From assembly GCF_000949135.2 (NCBI RefSeq), contig NZ_JTAN02000005.1, forward strand, positions 310,001 to 374,000: 64,000 nt of DNA. The letters run 5' to 3'. This document shows, piece by piece, positions 61,090-64,000 of this stretch (position 1 is its first letter; every line of letters begins with the position of its first letter). The notes beneath the pieces are model-generated. The model saw only the letters and a program-made list of their open reading frames with translations, was not told where the DNA came from and did no database searches. The translations under genes were made by a program, and so were the position numbers. The stretch is from Burkholderia sp. USMB20. GTDB taxonomy: Bacteria; Pseudomonadota; Gammaproteobacteria; Burkholderiales; Burkholderiaceae.

Positions 61090-61557
61090 CGTATTGTCTC
61101 CATGTCTCGTTGGATGGCGCTGCTGTGCGCCGGCAGATGCGGTGCTACGCAACGTGCTGTTCGAGAGTAGTCCCGGAGGTGGGGGCGTCGATGTCTCAAA
61201 CGCGACACGCGTTTGATCGGTGCCGACATCGGTGGCGGAAATGCGAAAGTCGGGCCGGAAAAGGGGTTCGGGGTGGGGGCTGCAGGAGATGCAGGCCGCG
61301 AGGCCGCCGGAGCCGCCGATCGGCGCGAACGACCCGCCAATGCGTGCGTTGGTCGGGTGCGTTGGTCGGGTGCGTTGATTGGTACCTTGATCGGGGCCTT
61401 GATCGTGCCTTGATCGTGCCTTGATCGGGGCCTTGATCCGGGGGCGCCGATCGGGTGCCCTATTGGGGCGCGTTGGTCGGATGCACCGGTCACCCGCCCC
61501 CGCCATCTGTCACCCGGATTGGTTCGTGCGTTTTCTGCGTGCGTCGGCGTCGGAAAC
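61090..61557. other. 468 bp intergenic region upstream of fdhA
   Basis: The gap between the efflux gene stop and the fdhA start holds two adjacent short tandem arrays at 61344-61442 and otherwise no gene. The fdhA promoter should be in its first 250 bp. Confidence 0.5.
61344..61442. repeat. Two adjacent short tandem arrays (13-bp x3 and 11/12-bp x5)
   Basis: A 13-bp unit GTGCGTTGGTCGG is repeated three times at 61344-61382, the last copy altered. Immediately after, CCTTGATCGGGG/CCTTGATCGTG units occur five times at 61385-61442. Confidence 0.88.
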
Positions 61558-62748
61558 TCACCCGCCCTGATTCTCGCGGACGATCGCGGCAGCAGCCGCT
61601 TCCGCGTCGCTTGCGACACCGTCGTGCATGCGCGTGCTGACGGCCGGCGTCGGCGGTTCGCTGTCGAGCGCATGGCCGTCGCGGTTACGCGTATCGACCG
61701 TCGCGCGCATCGACAGCCCGACCCGCAGCGGATGCGCGGCCAGATCGCGGGGATCGAGCGCGATCACGACCGGCACGCGCTGCACGACCTTGATCCAGTT
61801 GCCGGCCGCGTTCTGCGACGGCAGCATCGAGAACGCGCTGCCGGTGCCGGCCGAGAAGCCCTGCACGCGACCGCGATAGACGACGCGCGACCCGTACAGG
61901 TCCGACACCACGTCGACCGGCTGGCCGACGCGCATGTGGCGGATCTGCCCTTCCTTGAAATTCGCCTCGATCCACAGCCGGTTCAACTGCACGATCGACA
62001 TCAGCGGCACGCCGGGCCCGACTTGCTGGCCCGCCTGCACCGAACGCTGGCCGACCGTGCCGTCGACCGGCGCGACGATCGTCGTGCGCTTCAGGTTCCG
62101 GTACGCGAGCTTGAACTGCGCGGCGGCCTGCACGACGGCCGGGCTCTCGTCGACCGGCAGCTTGCTGCCGAGCGCGCGTGCGGCGTCGAGCTGCGCCTGC
62201 GCGGCCGCGAGGTTCGCCTGTGCGCCGGCGACGGCCGCGCGGGCGCGCGCCAGCTCCTCCGGCGCGACGATCTCGACCGACGCGCCCGAACGCGCGGCAA
62301 GCGCGCGCTGCGCGAGCGACAGGTCTGCCTGGCGCGCGTTCACGGCTGCCACGTACATCGTGTTCGAGATCTTTGCGTTCGCGACCTGCCGCACGGCCTG
62401 CGCGAGTTGCGCCTTCGCCTGCGCGAACGCGACGGACGCTTCCGTATCGTCGAGCCGCACGAGCGTCTGCCCGGCACGCACGGGCTGCGTATCGGCGACC
62501 AGTACGTCGGTCACGGCGCCCGGAATCTGTGCGGCGACCTGCACGATGCTGCCGGCGACGTACGCGTCGTCGGTATCCTCGTAATAGCGGTCGCGTAGCA
62601 GCCAGAACGCGATCCAGACGAGCGCGGCGAGCATCACGATCGCGAAGAACAGCATGAAGCGCTTGCGACGCGTCGCGCGGCGCGCGTCGAGTGCCGGGTC
62701 GTTCAGGGCGGCCGGCTGCGCCGCGGTGTGAAGGTTGTCGTGGTGCAT
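61558..62748 (-). CDS. HlyD/EmrA-type membrane fusion protein of an efflux pump
   Basis: The 396-residue protein has one N-terminal membrane span (about 31-52), then the Asp-Asp-Ala-Tyr-Val motif of EmrA-like adaptors. A lipoyl-like half (Val-Arg-Ala-Gly-Gln-Thr-Leu-Val), a long coiled-coil with many Ala/Gln (about 105-200) and a second lipoyl half with Ala-Pro-Val-Asp-Gly-Thr-Val-Gly follow. It links an inner-membrane pump of the DHA2 (EmrB-like) kind to an outer-membrane channel. The gene overlaps the upstream outer-membrane lipoprotein gene by one base (TGATG). No pump gene follows; fdhA is next. The pump may be encoded upstream of the window edge. Confidence 0.88.
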   Translation of the reverse strand: MHHDNLHTAAQPAALNDPALDARRATRRKRFMLFFAIVMLAALVWIAFWLLRDRYYEDTDDAYVAGSIVQVAAQIPGAVTDVLVADTQPVRAGQTLVRLDDTEASVAFAQAKAQLAQAVRQVANAKISNTMYVAAVNARQADLSLAQRALAARSGASVEIVAPEELARARAAVAGAQANLAAAQAQLDAARALGSKLPVDESPAVVQAAAQFKLAYRNLKRTTIVAPVDGTVGQRSVQAGQQVGPGVPLMSIVQLNRLWIEANFKEGQIRHMRVGQPVDVVSDLYGSRVVYRGRVQGFSAGTGSAFSMLPSQNAAGNWIKVVQRVPVVIALDPRDLAAHPLRVGLSMRATVDTRNRDGHALDSEPPTPAVSTRMHDGVASDAEAAAAAIVRENQGG

Positions 62749-64000
62749 CAGTCGCTTTGCGTAACGATCAGGCGGTCATGCTGGAACAGGGGGAGCGCGG
62801 ACGCGCGCGTGTCGGCGGCGACGGTGGGGGGCGCGTGGCGCGAGCCGACGCCGAGGCTCGTGTTCGTGTTCGTGTTCGTGTTCGTGCTCGTGCTCGTGCT
62901 CGTGCTCGTGTTCGTTCTCGTGTTCGTGTTCGTGCTGGTATTTGCGCTGGTGCTCGTGTTCGCGCTGGTACTCATACTCACGGCATCGGCAGCCGGACTA
63001 CGCGGCGCGACCGACACCGCCGGCGGATCGATCCGCGCGGCACGCGGCGCGGCGCCGCTACCTGCCGCGGCCGCGCGCCGCGCTTGCGCGCTGCTGTCCG
63101 CCGAGCTACCGCGGGCAGCGGCGTTCACCGTCGCGCCGCGTTTCGTCCGCGCGCCTTGCGCGGTACGCGCCGCGGGCATCGCCGCACCCGCAGTCGTTGC
63201 GCTCGCATCGAACCCGCCGCCGAGCGCACCGACCAGCCCGACGCGCAGCGTCCGCTGCCGCCCGAGCAGCGCGATCAGCTGCGCACGCTCGTCGATCAGC
63301 GTGAGGTCCGCGACATCGACATCCTTCTGCATCAACACGCCGCGCCGATGGCGATCGGCCGCGATCTGCACGATCTTCTGCGCGGCGGCGACGGCATCCT
63401 GCTGCTGCACGACGAGCGTCTGCGCGGTCTGCAGCGACGTGACGATTTGCGCGACCTGCCCGAGCGCGTCGTCGACGGTCTTGTTGTACAGCCCGATCGC
63501 GACGTCGGCCTGCGCGACGTCCGCGCCGAGCTTCGCCTTCAGCCGGCCGCGATCGAACACCGGCAGCGAGATCGCCGGGCCGACGGAGCCGGCGAGCGAA
63601 TCGCGCGAGAACAGCGACGCGGGTGTCAGCGCGAACACGCCGCCGAGCGCGACGAGGTTCACGTCCGGATAGAACTGCGCTCGCGTCGAATCGGCATTCG
63701 CGAACGCGGCTTCGACGCGCAACCGCGCGGCGACGATGTCGGGCCGGCGGCCGAGCAGATCGGCCGGCAGCCGCGCGGGCAGCGCGCCGCCGGGGAATGC
63801 GCCGACGCGCGGCCGCTGCAACGCGAGCCCGCGCTCCGGCCCGCGGCCGGACAGCACGCCCAGCTGCAATTGCGCGAGCTTGATCTGCTCGTCGTTCAGC
63901 GCGATCTGTGCGAGCAGGCGGCTGCGCTTGATCGACGCGTCGCTCGCGTCGTACGCATTGTCGAGGCCGCGCGCGGTGCGCTCGCGCAGCACGGCCGTCA
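62748..64000 (-). CDS. NodT/TolC-type outer-membrane efflux lipoprotein (start beyond window edge)
   Basis: The frame is open to the right edge, so the N terminus is missing; 416 codons are visible. The body (to about 63170) has the second half of an outer-membrane efflux factor with Leu-Leu-Gly-Arg-Arg-Pro-Asp-Ile-Val-Ala-Ala-Arg, Phe-Tyr-Pro-Asp-Val-Asn-Leu and Leu-Pro-Val-Phe-Asp-Arg-Gly-Arg-Leu. The C-terminal 140 residues are not part of the family. They are Ala/Arg-rich and then a run of Ser/Asn-Thr dipeptides coded by a hexamer-like microsatellite at 62856-62975. It is the outer channel for the adaptor encoded directly downstream. Confidence 0.85.
   Translation of the reverse strand, partial: TAVLRERTARGLDNAYDASDASIKRSRLLAQIALNDEQIKLAQLQLGVLSGRGPERGLALQRPRVGAFPGGALPARLPADLLGRRPDIVAARLRVEAAFANADSTRAQFYPDVNLVALGGVFALTPASLFSRDSLAGSVGPAISLPVFDRGRLKAKLGADVAQADVAIGLYNKTVDDALGQVAQIVTSLQTAQTLVVQQQDAVAAAQKIVQIAADRHRRGVLMQKDVDVADLTLIDERAQLIALLGRQRTLRVGLVGALGGGFDASATTAGAAMPAARTAQGARTKRGATVNAAARGSSADSSAQARRAAAAGSGAAPRAARIDPPAVSVAPRSPAADAVSMSTSANTSTSANTSTNTNTRTNTSTSTSTSTNTNTNTNTSLGVGSRHAPPTVAADTRASALPLFQHDRLIVTQSD
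62856..62975. repeat. Microsatellite of GTGTTC/GTGCTC hexamers inside the efflux lipoprotein gene
   Basis: About 20 near-identical six-base units encode, on the minus strand, alternating Ser/Asn-Thr pairs with a few Ala and Arg changes. The unit is a multiple of three, so slippage changes tail length without breaking the frame. Confidence 0.9.

Overview
The window is high-GC, densely packed bacterial DNA that looks like a secondary replicon of a Burkholderia cepacia complex species. This taxonomic call is an inference. It rests on base composition, Burkholderia-type porins and regulators, a ZmpB-like secreted metalloprotease next to an M28 aminopeptidase, and a Pseudomonas/Burkholderia-type glycine-betaine catabolic gene set. 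No rRNA, tRNA, CRISPR, IS element or prophage was seen. Both window ends cut genes: a catalase on the left and an outer-membrane efflux lipoprotein on the right.

Region 1 (1-11.8 kb) holds the end of a catalase, a single ORF joining an NmrA-like NAD(P)-binding domain to a complete LysR regulator, a winged-helix/TPR regulator, a class V aminotransferase, a Tat-exported epoxide hydrolase-like enzyme, a nitrilase and a GlxA-type AraC regulator. Divergent from that regulator is a four-gene set: tautomerase-like, NTF2-like, exported muconolactone-isomerase-like and alpha/beta hydrolase. It looks like an uncharacterised catabolic cluster. Region 2 (12-15.4 kb) has a SulP transporter and a CYTH-CHAD protein.

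Region 3 (15.4-22.2 kb) is an aromatic amine dehydrogenase operon, aauBEDA, plus two c-type cytochromes and a RidA-type imine/enamine deaminase. Two AraC-family regulators lie divergently. The tryptophan tryptophylquinone enzyme would oxidise amines in the periplasm and pass electrons to the cytochromes. Region 4 (22.2-26.3 kb) encodes the secreted metalloprotease, the secreted aminopeptidase and a YbjQ-family protein. Region 5 (26.2-31.7 kb) is an iron module: TonB-dependent receptor, PiuC-like hydroxylase and PepSY protein behind a good Fur-box match, followed by an MFS exporter. Region 6 (31.9-34.3 kb) has a 17-copy heptamer repeat, a patatin-like phospholipase and a porin.

Region 7 (34.5-55.6 kb) is built around choline-O-sulfate, choline and betaine use. 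It contains a choline-binding protein, choline sulfatase betC with a LysR regulator, purU, and an 11-gene same-strand run. Read in the direction of transcription the run is glyA, an M19-like protein, a V4R-like protein, dgcA, dgcB, etfA, etfB, gbcA, gbcB, a betaine-binding protein and an APC permease. The GbdR-like activator is divergent from glyA. Sarcosine oxidase genes and ABC permease/ATPase genes are not in the window. Formaldehyde dehydrogenase (fdhA, 59.9-61.1 kb) fits as the detoxifier of formaldehyde released by demethylation.

Region 8 (55.7-64 kb) has a secreted beta-propeller/discoidin protein, a MocR regulator, a zinc-ribbon membrane protein, fdhA, and two parts of a tripartite efflux pump whose outer-membrane component carries a Ser/Thr/Asn microsatellite-coded tail. 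Several tandem repeats and palindromes lie in the intergenic gaps.
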